NCBI GenBank assembly: GCA_965248775.1
Contig: OZ252150.1
Location: forward strand, 4,092,001-4,156,000
Source of the DNA: JBHHUI01 sp965248775
Lineage (GTDB): Bacteria > Chloroflexota > Anaerolineae > Anaerolineales > JBHHUI01
Length of the DNA stretch: 64,000 bases
Direction: 5' to 3'
Shown here: in pieces, positions 44,584-52,861 of the stretch
Layout of the letters: every line of letters begins with the position of its first letter
Position numbering within the stretch: position 1 is the first letter of the stretch
The notes under the pieces: model-generated
What the model was told of the DNA's origin: nothing
The model's input: only the letters and a program-made list of their open reading frames with translations
Database searches by the model: none
Translations under genes and position numbers: made by a program

Positions 44584-46151
44584 AGGGCGTCGTCTCCGCC
44601 GGCGATCCGCAAACTGCGGCGGCTGGCGCTGCCATGTTAAAGCATGGCGGCAATGCTGTTGATGCGGCTGTGGCAGCTGCTTTCGCTGCATGTGTTTGCG
44701 AATCCGTTTTGGTCAACATCTGTGGTGGAGGCATCGCCAATGTCGTGGACGGGGACGGCAATGCGTCGGTCTACGACTTTTTCAGCGACATGCCCTCTGG
44801 AAAGTTGGCGCCCGACGCCGACTTCCGTGAAATCCTTGTCGATTTTGGCAGCGAGACACAACCGTTTTATATCGGACGCGCGAGTGTGGCAGTACCCAGC
44901 GTTGTAGCCGGACTCTGCCGAATGGCGCAGAGCCGAGGGGCTTTACCCCTACCCGTGCTGCTGGAACCGGCAATCCGGCTCGCGCGTTCGGGCGCGGTAC
45001 TTTCTCCCGCGCTCGAATATATCCTTGACATCTTGTTGCCGATCTTTACAGACACGCCCGCATTGGCCGCCCTCTACCAAACGCAGGGTCAGACCTACCG
45101 TGCAGGCGCGCAGATGGTCTTTCACCAGTTGGCTGCTACGCTCGAAAAATTGGGGGAAGTGGGCCCTGAGCTTTTCTATTCCGGTGCTGTGGGCACATCC
45201 ATCGTTGCGGACCAGCAATCCTATGGCGGCCTGGTCACCGCCGCCGACTTGACGAATTATCTCGTTCGCGAAACTGGCCCGATCCGCATCGAATATCGAA
45301 ACAACGAAATCTTGTTGCCGCCACCCGCATCCAGCGGGGGTGTTCTGATCGCTTTTACTCTTAAGCTGCTGACAAATTTTGATATCTCTGAGATAGCGCA
45401 CAACTCGTACAAGCATGTACGCCTGCTGGCTGAAGCCATACGTCTGACGAGCATTGCCCGGCGCGATTGGGAGCGGGGAAACGGCAGCGCCGAGCGAAGG
45501 GTATCTGAATTTCTATCCAGCGCGCATCTTGAGAAGTACACCACCGAATTGCAAGCTGTCCTTGCAGGTTCCACCCCCCGACAGGCAGCGGACTTCGCTC
45601 CGGGCCCGGCCAGTACAACGCATATCAGCGTCGTAGATGAATACGACACTGTCGTCAGTTTGACTTTTTCGGCCGGAGAGAATGCGGGTTTTGTCCTCGG
45701 CGATACAGGCGTGTTCCTGAATAATATGCTCGGCGAAATCGACCTGCACCCGGATGGTTTCCATCACCACCCGGCCGGAACGCGCTTGCAGACAATGATG
45801 AGTCCTGTGGTTGTCCGACAGGCAGGACTACCTGTGCTGGCTATCGGAAGTGGGGGGAGCAACCGCCTGCGCTCGGCGATTCTGCAAGTGGTGAGCAACT
45901 CTCTGGACTTTGGCATGCCTCTGCAGGCTGCCATTGATGCCCCACGCGTGCATTTCGAATCGGATGTATTGCAGTTGGAAGGCGGCATAGATCCGAGAGT
46001 GGCTGCGCGCTGTGAGCAAGCAGACTATCGGGTAAATTTATGGCCGGAACGAAATATGTTCTTCGGGGGCGCGCATGGCGTAGCACGCCAATCAAGTTCG
46101 TTGGTTGCCGCCGGAGACGCAAGACGTGGCGGCGCGATTGCAATCGCTTAA
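44580..46151 (+). CDS. Gamma-glutamyltransferase-family protein
   Basis: 523 residues. N-terminal GGNAVDAAVAAAFAACVCE; the nucleophile region STTHISVVDEYDTVVS with Thr346 as the expected autocleavage site; then oxyanion/substrate loop GNRLRSAILQVVSN and C-terminal APRVHFESDVLQLEGG. No signal peptide is seen, which is unusual for this family, so it may act in the cytoplasm. Its ATGA overlap with the XdhC gene ties it to the Moco hydroxylase unit for no known reason. Confidence 0.85.
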   Translation: MKGVVSAGDPQTAAAGAAMLKHGGNAVDAAVAAAFAACVCESVLVNICGGGIANVVDGDGNASVYDFFSDMPSGKLAPDADFREILVDFGSETQPFYIGRASVAVPSVVAGLCRMAQSRGALPLPVLLEPAIRLARSGAVLSPALEYILDILLPIFTDTPALAALYQTQGQTYRAGAQMVFHQLAATLEKLGEVGPELFYSGAVGTSIVADQQSYGGLVTAADLTNYLVRETGPIRIEYRNNEILLPPPASSGGVLIAFTLKLLTNFDISEIAHNSYKHVRLLAEAIRLTSIARRDWERGNGSAERRVSEFLSSAHLEKYTTELQAVLAGSTPRQAADFAPGPASTTHISVVDEYDTVVSLTFSAGENAGFVLGDTGVFLNNMLGEIDLHPDGFHHHPAGTRLQTMMSPVVVRQAGLPVLAIGSGGSNRLRSAILQVVSNSLDFGMPLQAAIDAPRVHFESDVLQLEGGIDPRVAARCEQADYRVNLWPERNMFFGGAHGVARQSSSLVAAGDARRGGAIAIA

Positions 46152-46189
46152 GAACGTCTACAAAATAAAATAGAAGGTGCAGGCCGAAC

Positions 46190-46846
46190 TCACCCTTGCA
46201 ATTCCCGCTCTTGCACTTCAGCAAACACCCGCTCGTATTCAACCACCAGTTCGGCGAAATACTCCCCAAAACTCGCCCACGTACGTGCAATCAACGACTT
46301 CTTCTCGACGAGAACTTCATCCTCATCCCCCCGCCGCGCACGCCGGAGCGTGCGGAAAATGTGCGGCGTGCCAGTGGTGACCTGCTCGGCCAGGCGCCGG
46401 CGTGGGCTGGTGTTTACGTTCCGCAGAAGTCGCTCCATCGCCAAGCGTGCAAGGCGAGTTGTGGTCGCATCCTCCAACCAGCCAACCTGCAGCGCGTAGT
46501 CAAGTAGAAATGCGTAGTGCCAGTAATAACTCACCTTATCGGCTGCTTCGTTGATCGAGAGAAAGTAAAGAATTTTGCGTGACGTGCGCTTGATCAACTC
46601 AATGACTAGCCGCGGTACGAGCAGCACGCAGGATTCAAGCGGAGATTGATAACTGCGATTGAGTTCGTGAAAGACATTTGTCGGAAGCAACTTTTCGCGG
46701 CGCCACACAAGCGCGCGGGGGATGCGCCGTTTGAAAGCCCACTCGAAGGCCCCATCAACCAGCGGTAGCGGGATCAACGGTGAAAGGCCGGCAAAGGTCG
46801 CGTCGGCGTAGATGGCCCAATCGAATGAGGTGTTGGCTAGAGACAT
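46190..46846 (-). CDS. Unrecognised protein, 218 aa
   Basis: I do not recognise this family. It starts MSLANTSFDWAIYADATFAGLSPLIPL and contains a long helical middle with a weak hydrophobic segment (SCVLLVPRLVIELIKRTSRKILYFLSI) and YYWHYAFLLDYALQVGWLED, then a charged C-terminus. A role at the membrane is possible. It is 58 bases downstream of the Fe-S reductase on the same strand, so it may belong to that operon. Confidence 0.55.
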   Translation of the reverse strand: MSLANTSFDWAIYADATFAGLSPLIPLPLVDGAFEWAFKRRIPRALVWRREKLLPTNVFHELNRSYQSPLESCVLLVPRLVIELIKRTSRKILYFLSINEAADKVSYYWHYAFLLDYALQVGWLEDATTTRLARLAMERLLRNVNTSPRRRLAEQVTTGTPHIFRTLRRARRGDEDEVLVEKKSLIARTWASFGEYFAELVVEYERVFAEVQERELQG

Positions 46847-46904
46847 GGGAAGTGTTTTATTGCAAAGTCGCGGAGCCGCAACAATAATCTACAAGTTCCT
46901 TCTG

Positions 46905-47873
46905 TTAATTCTCTCGTTTCGTGAGCATCTTCTCAGATAGCCACTCGCCGCGGCCCGGCTCGCTCCAAGGACAGACTTCAATACAGATACCGCATCCGGC
47001 TGTCTTCGCGAAGTATGGAATACACTTGTCGAAGTCCACATACCATTTGACCTCCCCTCGCACCATTTGCTTCTCCTGGAAGATCGCATCGGGCGGACAG
47101 TCCAGCACACATCGCTGACATGTTGCGCACACATCATCTACGCCGATGTCCATCGGCGCATCACAGGCAAGCGGCATATCTGTAAAGACCGCAGCCAGCC
47201 GGAAGTTTGAACCATATTCTTTGCTAATGATAGAGCCGTGCTTGCCGAGCTGACCCAGCCCAGCCTGTAGAGCCAATGGTATCTGCAGCACATCTTCTCC
47301 ATCGGCATACGCTTGTGCGGACCACCCGAGTGAACGGATGTATGCCGCCAACCGAATGGCAGTCCGCGATCCGATGCGATACATACGCATGACTTCTGTT
47401 GCCGCCCGAACCTGCGGCACGTGCAGCATCTCGTCGCGATCCATCGCCGTTCCAAGGCTGATGGCGTATTCGTACGGCACGCTCTCACCTTCATAGAGCG
47501 CATCTTCGCCGATCTTGCTGATGCCCACGAGGTCAGCGCCGAGCTCCAGCGCTTTCGCCTTGATCTTTTGTGCCGCAACGCGCGGGTCTTCGACCAAGAT
47601 ACGATCACGTGCCACCGCACCCGCATATAGTCGTCGTTGCCAGAGCGTGCGCACAACTTGCCAGAAAGGCCCTGGTTCGCTGATCAGGTTAAAGAATGCA
47701 TCGAGGGCGGCCCACGCGATCGGCTCGCGACCTGGTCCGCGCCCGGAACTGTGAAAGACCTGCCGGGCGCGCCGCTTTGTCTGTTCGCCCAGCCCATTGA
47801 TCGCATTGCCGGAGATCGGCGAACGCTCATATTCGAACGCGTAGACGGCAGGCGGCGGGTTGTGCGGGCGCAT
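46905..47873 (-). CDS. Reductive-dehalogenase-like double-cluster Fe-S protein
   Basis: 322 residues. It has LALQAGLGQLGKHGSIISKE, then a 4Fe-4S motif CATCQRCVLDCPPDAI and a second set in GCGICIEVCPW; KWYVDFDKCIPYF between them is characteristic of reductive dehalogenases, while QueG has a different spacer. There is no Tat signal. A corrinoid site is expected from the family but cannot be seen by eye. It begins on a TAATG overlap with the small gene upstream. Epoxyqueuosine reductase is the main alternative. Confidence 0.7.
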   Translation of the reverse strand: MRPHNPPPAVYAFEYERSPISGNAINGLGEQTKRRARQVFHSSGRGPGREPIAWAALDAFFNLISEPGPFWQVVRTLWQRRLYAGAVARDRILVEDPRVAAQKIKAKALELGADLVGISKIGEDALYEGESVPYEYAISLGTAMDRDEMLHVPQVRAATEVMRMYRIGSRTAIRLAAYIRSLGWSAQAYADGEDVLQIPLALQAGLGQLGKHGSIISKEYGSNFRLAAVFTDMPLACDAPMDIGVDDVCATCQRCVLDCPPDAIFQEKQMVRGEVKWYVDFDKCIPYFAKTAGCGICIEVCPWSEPGRGEWLSEKMLTKREN

Positions 47874-48076
47874 TACAATTCTTCGTCGTCGAGGAAGTCG
47901 ATTGGAAACGTCGTGCCACGCGTTGTGTGAGCTCGATTAAGGCGGCGCAGCCGGCCGCCGAGCACGGCCCACAGCCACATGATCTGCGCGATATAGGCCA
48001 GCAGCCGCAGGTCGCGCCAGAGACGACGCAGCCAGTTGGCTTCGTGCAAGTAGAACTTCTCGCCGTAGGTTCCCAT
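47873..48076 (-). CDS. Small single-helix membrane protein coupled to the Fe-S reductase
   Basis: 67 residues from the Met at 48076 (alternative start 48094). One hydrophobic helix (LLAYIAQIMWLWAVLGG) sits between basic flanks (LRRLWRDLR and RLRRLNRAH). Its stop and the start of the Fe-S reductase share a base (TAATG), which implies translational coupling. By analogy with RdhA/RdhB pairs it may anchor the reductase, but RdhB normally has two or three helices. Confidence 0.6.
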   Translation of the reverse strand: MGTYGEKFYLHEANWLRRLWRDLRLLAYIAQIMWLWAVLGGRLRRLNRAHTTRGTTFPIDFLDDEEL

Positions 48077-48142
48077 GGAAGGATCTTGCCACACAGTCGC
48101 GGCGACTTATACGAAATCGCGAAACTCAGCGCGTGACTGCTT

Positions 48143-48844
48143 TTATTCCTCCAACCGTACCTCATAACCAATCCGCATATTGGGCGCGCCAAACTTGGTC
48201 AGGACGAGATTCAACTGTAGCGCTGCGCCAGGGACGACTGCAGCGGGAAGCTCAGCCTCCCATGTTCGGGCGGACCCGCCCAGGGCAGTGTGCGGTCAGC
48301 CGGGATCGAATGCGTCGGGTGCGTCGTGGAGGACGTCGGTCTCGCTGAGGAAGAACGTTTGTGAGCCGGACTCGAGTTCGAGCGTGAGGCTGTTGTTGAA
48401 CACCCCGCCGGGTGGCACATTCGGACGACTCTCGGCATCCGACCAATCGATTGTGGCGCAGCCCGAAAGCGGATGTTCGCGGTCACAGGTTTGTGCAGGC
48501 CGTCCCGCGTCCCACAGCGTGAGAACCAGCCGCCTTGCGTCTCGCGAAGTCACGTCGGCCTCCAATTCGTGGACGAGCATGAAGGTGGAGTGGAAGCCGG
48601 GTTCTCCAAAAGCCTCTGCCGCCTGCAAATCGATTTCGCCGACAGCGAGGACAACCCCCGGGTCGGGAGATGCGGCTGCTTCCACGACGGCGGGTGCGGC
48701 GCTTCCTGCGGTCGCAGTCGAAAAATCTGTGGCGGGTGCCCGAGACGGGTCAGGCAGCACCTCCGGCGCGACCAGACTGCACGCGGCCAACATCGCGCCG
48801 ATCAAGATCAGGGCTGCTCGTTTGAAGACGCTTTGATGAATCAG
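48143..48844 (-). CDS. Lipoprotein gene interrupted by one in-frame TGA
   Basis: The lipoprotein signal reads FKRAALILIGAMLAAC (lipobox LAAC). The only usable starts are rare: CTG at 48844, overlapping the upstream stop, ATT at 48841, or a TTG at 48805 which would cut the basic n-region. The frame meets TGA at 48298-48296 and then continues for 50 clean codons (starting PHTALGGSARTWEAEL, ending GYEVRLEE) to TAA at 48143-48145. The downstream part reads as protein, so TGA is either a mutation, a read-through site or, less likely, Sec. The function is unknown, possibly a secreted beta-rich domain. Confidence 0.6.
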
Positions 48845-49299
48845 GTGCGCCGGCCTCCTTTAAGGGCGTCCTGAAGTGCAGCCAACTCGTCGTGCTTCCC
48901 CTCAGCAGCCAGCGCGGCCTGCTCTGGCCAAGTAGCCGGATCGCTTATACGCGCCACACCGGCTGTGTTTAGGATGACCTGTAATTCATCAGGAGACTTT
49001 GCTGCCAGCGCAGCGAATGTTGTGACACCAGCCTCCTGCAATACACCGGAAAGTTTTGGACCGATCCCTTCAATACGCTTCAGATCATCCGGCACCGTTG
49101 GCGAACTTGAAGCCGCTTCGATTGGGGCTTCGGCTGGCATCTCTTCTGCCGGTGCTTCTGCAGCGGAGTAGGACGCCGCACCATCGGATGTATCGTTCTT
49201 TGCCAGTAGCCATGCAACAATGAGCACGATTACAATAACAATGATAATAAGCCACACAGTCTCAGATGCGCTGCTCGCTTGTGCGATTAATGTTTTCAT
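48841..49299 (-). CDS. Membrane-anchored helix-hairpin-helix protein
   Basis: 152 residues: one N-terminal helix (about 14-36, VWLIIIVIVIVLIVAWLLA), an Ala/Glu/Pro-rich linker, then a DUF4332-like helix-hairpin-helix domain DDLKRIEGIGPKLSGVLQEA with TTFAALAAKSPDELQVIL. The HhH domain resembles those that bind DNA or other proteins. Here it would face the cytoplasm or be membrane-linked. It ends where the lipoprotein begins. Confidence 0.72.
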   Translation of the reverse strand: MKTLIAQASSASETVWLIIIVIVIVLIVAWLLAKNDTSDGAASYSAAEAPAEEMPAEAPIEAASSSPTVPDDLKRIEGIGPKLSGVLQEAGVTTFAALAAKSPDELQVILNTAGVARISDPATWPEQAALAAEGKHDELAALQDALKGGRRT

Positions 49300-49437
49300 T
49301 TATGCATTCCTCCTAAGGGCGAAAGTTTACACCGAAGGTGAGTAAAAGTTAACCGACCGAGCGTAGGCGAAGGTCGTCATCGACGAGCTTGGAGATCTTA
49401 CTCTAGTCCAGAGAGTCTTTCTGAGTCAATAATTCAA

Positions 49438-50622
49438 TCAAGTAGAAGGCAGCAGCAGCCAAACATCGTTCAAATGACTGCCGGGCGCATGGCCCCCAAA
49501 CACGAAAGCCGTCCCGGAATCCTCAAGCCAGATCATGCCATGTCCTGCCCGAGCAAGCGGAGGGGTCCCAACCGGTGCAAGAGTGCGCCACGCGCCAGTT
49601 TCAGGATCGAGATGCCAGACATCGTCGAAACGTGCACCACCTTCGCCTTCACCACCGAAAAGCAGTAAGCCATCCCCAAGGGAGATCAAGCTGCTGTATT
49701 GTCGTGCAGTCGGGCGCTCCCCCAGTCCGATTTCCGTCCATGTTCCAGCGCTGCCATCAAAGACCCAGGTGTCGTTGCGCGGGCACGGTCCAAAACCGGA
49801 AGAACAACCCCCAAACAAAACAAAGGTATCCACACTGAGAGGCGCAGCAGCATGCAGGCAACGGTTGAGCGGACGGTCGGCTGAAGGCGATACTTCAATC
49901 CAGGTGATCGTTTCCAGATCAAACGTCCACGTATCATTAAACCGGCCCTCCGCCGAAAATCCGTGTGAGATGTACAAAATGTTGCTTCCGGGGAAAATTC
50001 CACCCCCGGAACCATATCTCCCAACCGGCCCCGCGCTCCCATCATTAAGTTGCGTCCAACTGTTGATTTGCAGGTCGAACGCCCAGACATCATTGAAAAA
50101 ATCACTTGGTCCGGCTTGACCCGTTGTGACAATGAAACGATCGCGTTGCAAATCCATTCCAGCCACAACGCTAAAGCGTGGTTGTGGTCCCGTGCCTGTA
50201 TCAAGTTGTTCCCAACCACGTGCTGCCAAATTGAAAGCCCAAATATCACCAAAGAGACCGGCATCGCCACGCCCACCAAAAAGCAGGACACGCTCTCGTG
50301 CCGCGTCGTAAACCAAGGCAGCATCACGCCTTGGTGCGGGGACTTCTCCCTGAGTTTCTACAAGTTGCCAGATCGAACCTGTAGACAGATCAGGAATGTC
50401 TGTCGGGACGGGCGTCGGCTCAGCAGTTGCAACTTGGGTAGCCTCTGGCTGTAGAGTGGGTGCAGCTGTGACCGGCGCGGAAGTCGGGGAAGTGACAGCC
50501 GGGGTCGGCGTTTCAGGTGCTGCGCTTGGCAACGAGATTACTTCGGTTGGTGGCAAAGTATTGCCCGGCCTGCAAGCGCTTATAAAAACAGTTGTGACGA
50601 AAACCAGGGGAAAGAGCCGCAT
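49438..50622 (-). CDS. Kelch-repeat lipoprotein
   Basis: 394 residues. The lipobox is ISAC at the end of a 17-residue signal; a Thr/Pro-rich linker (about 25-75) follows; then six Kelch-type repeats (RERVLLFGGRGDAGLFGDIWAF, NDTWTFDLETITWIEV, NDTWVFDGSAGTWTEI and so on), which build a beta-propeller. Likely an exported binding protein. A strong site AGGAGGT precedes the ATG. It is divergent from the sulfurtransferase with a gap of 43 bases. Confidence 0.87.
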   Translation of the reverse strand: MRLFPLVFVTTVFISACRPGNTLPPTEVISLPSAAPETPTPAVTSPTSAPVTAAPTLQPEATQVATAEPTPVPTDIPDLSTGSIWQLVETQGEVPAPRRDAALVYDAARERVLLFGGRGDAGLFGDIWAFNLAARGWEQLDTGTGPQPRFSVVAGMDLQRDRFIVTTGQAGPSDFFNDVWAFDLQINSWTQLNDGSAGPVGRYGSGGGIFPGSNILYISHGFSAEGRFNDTWTFDLETITWIEVSPSADRPLNRCLHAAAPLSVDTFVLFGGCSSGFGPCPRNDTWVFDGSAGTWTEIGLGERPTARQYSSLISLGDGLLLFGGEGEGGARFDDVWHLDPETGAWRTLAPVGTPPLARAGHGMIWLEDSGTAFVFGGHAPGSHLNDVWLLLPST

Positions 50623-50665
50623 TGCTACCTCCTAAGACCGCTGACCCCTGTTGTACAATGAACGC

Positions 50666-51529
50666 ATGCCTTATACAACTATCATCAATGCAGCCGAACT
50701 GGCTATGCATTTAAATGATTTGGATTGGGCCATTGTAGACAGTCGCTTCGCATTAGCGGACACGGAGCAGGGGCGGAGAGATTATCTAGAGGATCATATT
50801 TCCGGGGCCGTGTATGCCCACATGGATAATGACTTATCCGGACCCATCGTGCCCGGGAAGACAGGTCGCCATCCTTTGCCCAATATCGAGCAAATGGCGG
50901 CGAGGCTTTCAAATTGGGGTATCGATGCCCAAACGCAAGTGGTAGTCTACGACAATGTCGGAGGCGCTTTCGCGGCTCGTTTGTGGTGGCTGCTTCACTG
51001 GCTGGGTCATGAGAGCGTTGCAGTTCTCGACGGTGGCTGGCGGGGCTGGCAAGCTGCCGGCGGCACAACTACAGCTGGTGAAGAAGTTCGTGAGGCGCGC
51101 ACATTTGCGCCCGACCCTCGCGATGATATGGTGCTGGATGTAACAGCAGTACAATCTCGGCTGCGCGGCAGGTCATTCAAACTGTTTGACTCGCGGGGTG
51201 CTGATCGCTATCGCGGCGAAAACGAAACCATCGATCCAGTCGCCGGCCACATTCCTGGGTCGCATTCTGCCCCCTTCGCGGAGAATCTTAATGCGCAGGG
51301 GCATTTCCGCTCGGTGGAAGAATTACAGACTCGCTTCGAACAACTGCTCCAGGACAGCACTCCTGATGAGGCAACTTTTTATTGCGGCTCGGGTGTAACC
51401 GCAGCCCACAATCTGCTCGCAATGGCGCATGCCGGAATGGAAGGCGCACAGCTCTTTGCAGGTTCGTGGAGCGAGTGGATCACCGACCCGGCTCGACCCG
51501 TTGCCACCGGGGAGGGAGCAGGAATTTAG
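50666..51529 (+). CDS. Thiosulfate/3-mercaptopyruvate sulfurtransferase (two-domain rhodanese)
   Basis: 287 residues from the ATG at 50666. N-terminal inactive rhodanese domain (DWAIVDSRFAL, GRHPLPN, VVYDNVGGAFAARLWW) and C-terminal active domain (FKLFDSRGADRYRGENE, GHIPGSHSAPF). The catalytic loop is CGSGVTAAHN, the form seen in 3-mercaptopyruvate sulfurtransferases. A TACAAT box lies 7 bases before ATG, so a leaderless mRNA is possible. Confidence 0.9.
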   Translation: MPYTTIINAAELAMHLNDLDWAIVDSRFALADTEQGRRDYLEDHISGAVYAHMDNDLSGPIVPGKTGRHPLPNIEQMAARLSNWGIDAQTQVVVYDNVGGAFAARLWWLLHWLGHESVAVLDGGWRGWQAAGGTTTAGEEVREARTFAPDPRDDMVLDVTAVQSRLRGRSFKLFDSRGADRYRGENETIDPVAGHIPGSHSAPFAENLNAQGHFRSVEELQTRFEQLLQDSTPDEATFYCGSGVTAAHNLLAMAHAGMEGAQLFAGSWSEWITDPARPVATGEGAGI

Positions 51530-51589
51530 GGGTTGTAAGTTGCGCACAGTCTCAAATACTCAGTCTCCGATCTCAAGTTACTACTATCC

Positions 51590-52366
51590 ATGACCGACAC
51601 CAAAATTAACCCGCCTCGTCCCTTGGAACCACAGAAGACTGCCATCGTTATCGGCGCGTCGACTGGCATTGGCGCGGCACTCGCTCGTCGTTTGGCACAC
51701 GAAGGGTATTCACTCGGACTCGTCAGCCGCAGTGCGGACAAACTGGAAGCGCTGTGCACAGAGATCAATCGCAATGGCACTCACGCACTGGCATATCCAC
51801 ATGATGTAAAAATCACGGATGAAGCAGCAACTCTGTTTCAGAACATTGTAGGCGACTTGGGCCAACTGGATTTGTTCATCTATAACGCCGGGACCCAGTT
51901 TCCCAGCAAGCCAGATGTGTATGACGCCGCGCAAGATATTGAAGTCTTTGCTGTGAATGTACTTGGTGCGCTGGCCTGGCTGAACCCAGCAGCAGAGTAT
52001 TTCGAGCGCGCCGGCGCTGGACATCTGGTTGGGATTGGCAGCATTGCTGGAGACCGCGGACGCCGGGCGTTACCGGGCTATACTGCTTCCAAGGCAGCGC
52101 TACACACATTTCTTGAAGGAATGCGTAACCGCCTCGATCGCCATGGCGTGACTGTAACAACCATAAAACCAGGCCAGGTGGATACACAACTGCTGAAGTA
52201 TGCCGAGAAGGTGCGCGGGCCGATATCTCCGCAAATCGCCGCAGATCTAATCTGGCACGCGATCGACAAACGCAAACAGACAGCCTATACTCCGGCCCGC
52301 TGGGGTCTCATTGGCCTGGTCCTGCGGCACATTCCATCGTTCATTTTTCGTAGAATGAACCTGTAA
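51590..52366 (+). CDS. Short-chain dehydrogenase/reductase
   Basis: 258 residues. Cofactor turn IVIGASTGIGAALARRLA, IYNAG, catalytic Ser in IGSIAGDRGRR, YTASKAALH (YxxxK), and a membrane-like C-terminus (GLIGLVLRHIPSFIFRRM), as in DltE/YqjQ-type SDRs. NADP preference is suggested by the Arg pair after strand 2 (SRSADK). The substrate is unknown. Confidence 0.9.
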   Translation: MTDTKINPPRPLEPQKTAIVIGASTGIGAALARRLAHEGYSLGLVSRSADKLEALCTEINRNGTHALAYPHDVKITDEAATLFQNIVGDLGQLDLFIYNAGTQFPSKPDVYDAAQDIEVFAVNVLGALAWLNPAAEYFERAGAGHLVGIGSIAGDRGRRALPGYTASKAALHTFLEGMRNRLDRHGVTVTTIKPGQVDTQLLKYAEKVRGPISPQIAADLIWHAIDKRKQTAYTPARWGLIGLVLRHIPSFIFRRMNL

Positions 52367-52383
52367 TAGCTTGAGTGCCCACA

Positions 52384-52586
52384 TTGTCCGATAATCGAGC
52401 CTTGCGAATCTTGTTCTCCGCGCGGTAAGCCTGGCAATGGGAGTTGCGGCCGTCGTACTGAATATCCTGGACACGGTGAATTCGAGCACATCCATTACGC
52501 TGCCTGGCATCGGGTTATTTGCCCTGGCGTTAGATGCGCTTGATCGCGGAAAGTCGCGATCTATCATGATAACTACGAGAAAATAG
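52384..52586 (+). pseudogene. Small membrane protein ORF with a probable frameshift
   Basis: A first frame begins at TTG 52384 (MSDNRALRILFSAR) and stops at 52426-52428. The next frame continues VSLAMGVAAVVLNILD to the TAG at 52584, with only its internal ATG at 52437 as a formal start. Joined with a +1 shift near 52423 they give a plausible 60-70 residue membrane protein. The stop overlaps the ribosome site of the following gene, so it is likely an operon member. Function unknown. Confidence 0.4.
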
Positions 52587-52599
52587 GAGACTGACCAAT

Positions 52600-52854
52600 A
52601 TGGGAATTCTTAGCTGGATTGTATTTGGCGCCATCGCCGGTTGGGTTGCGAGCATCATCATGGGGCGCAACAAGCGCATGGGGTGCATCTCCAACATCGT
52701 TGTCGGTATCGTTGGCGCACTGATCGGCGGCTTCTTGATGAGCCTGGTTGGTAACGCGGGTGTGAGCGGCTTCAACATGCAAAGTTTCATCGTTGCGGTT
52801 GTAGGCGCAGTCGTTTTTCTGGGTATCACCGGTTGGTGGCGTAGACGACGCTAA
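52600..52854 (+). CDS. GlsB/YeaQ/YmgE-family small membrane protein
   Basis: 84 residues with three glycine-rich membrane helices: MGILSWIVFGAIAGWVASIIMG, a second with IVVGIVGALIGGFLMSLV and a third VGAVVFLGITGWWRRRR. This is the transglycosylase-associated/GlsB-type stress protein family. Site TAGGAGA lies ahead. The exact role in the envelope is unknown. Confidence 0.87.
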   Translation: MGILSWIVFGAIAGWVASIIMGRNKRMGCISNIVVGIVGALIGGFLMSLVGNAGVSGFNMQSFIVAVVGAVVFLGITGWWRRRR

Positions 52855-52861
52855 TCACTGT

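Noticed and set aside
46905..47873. Epoxyqueuosine reductase QueG.
   Set aside because: The spacing between clusters and the KWYVDFDKC motif fit reductive-dehalogenase-like proteins better. It is kept as the alternative.
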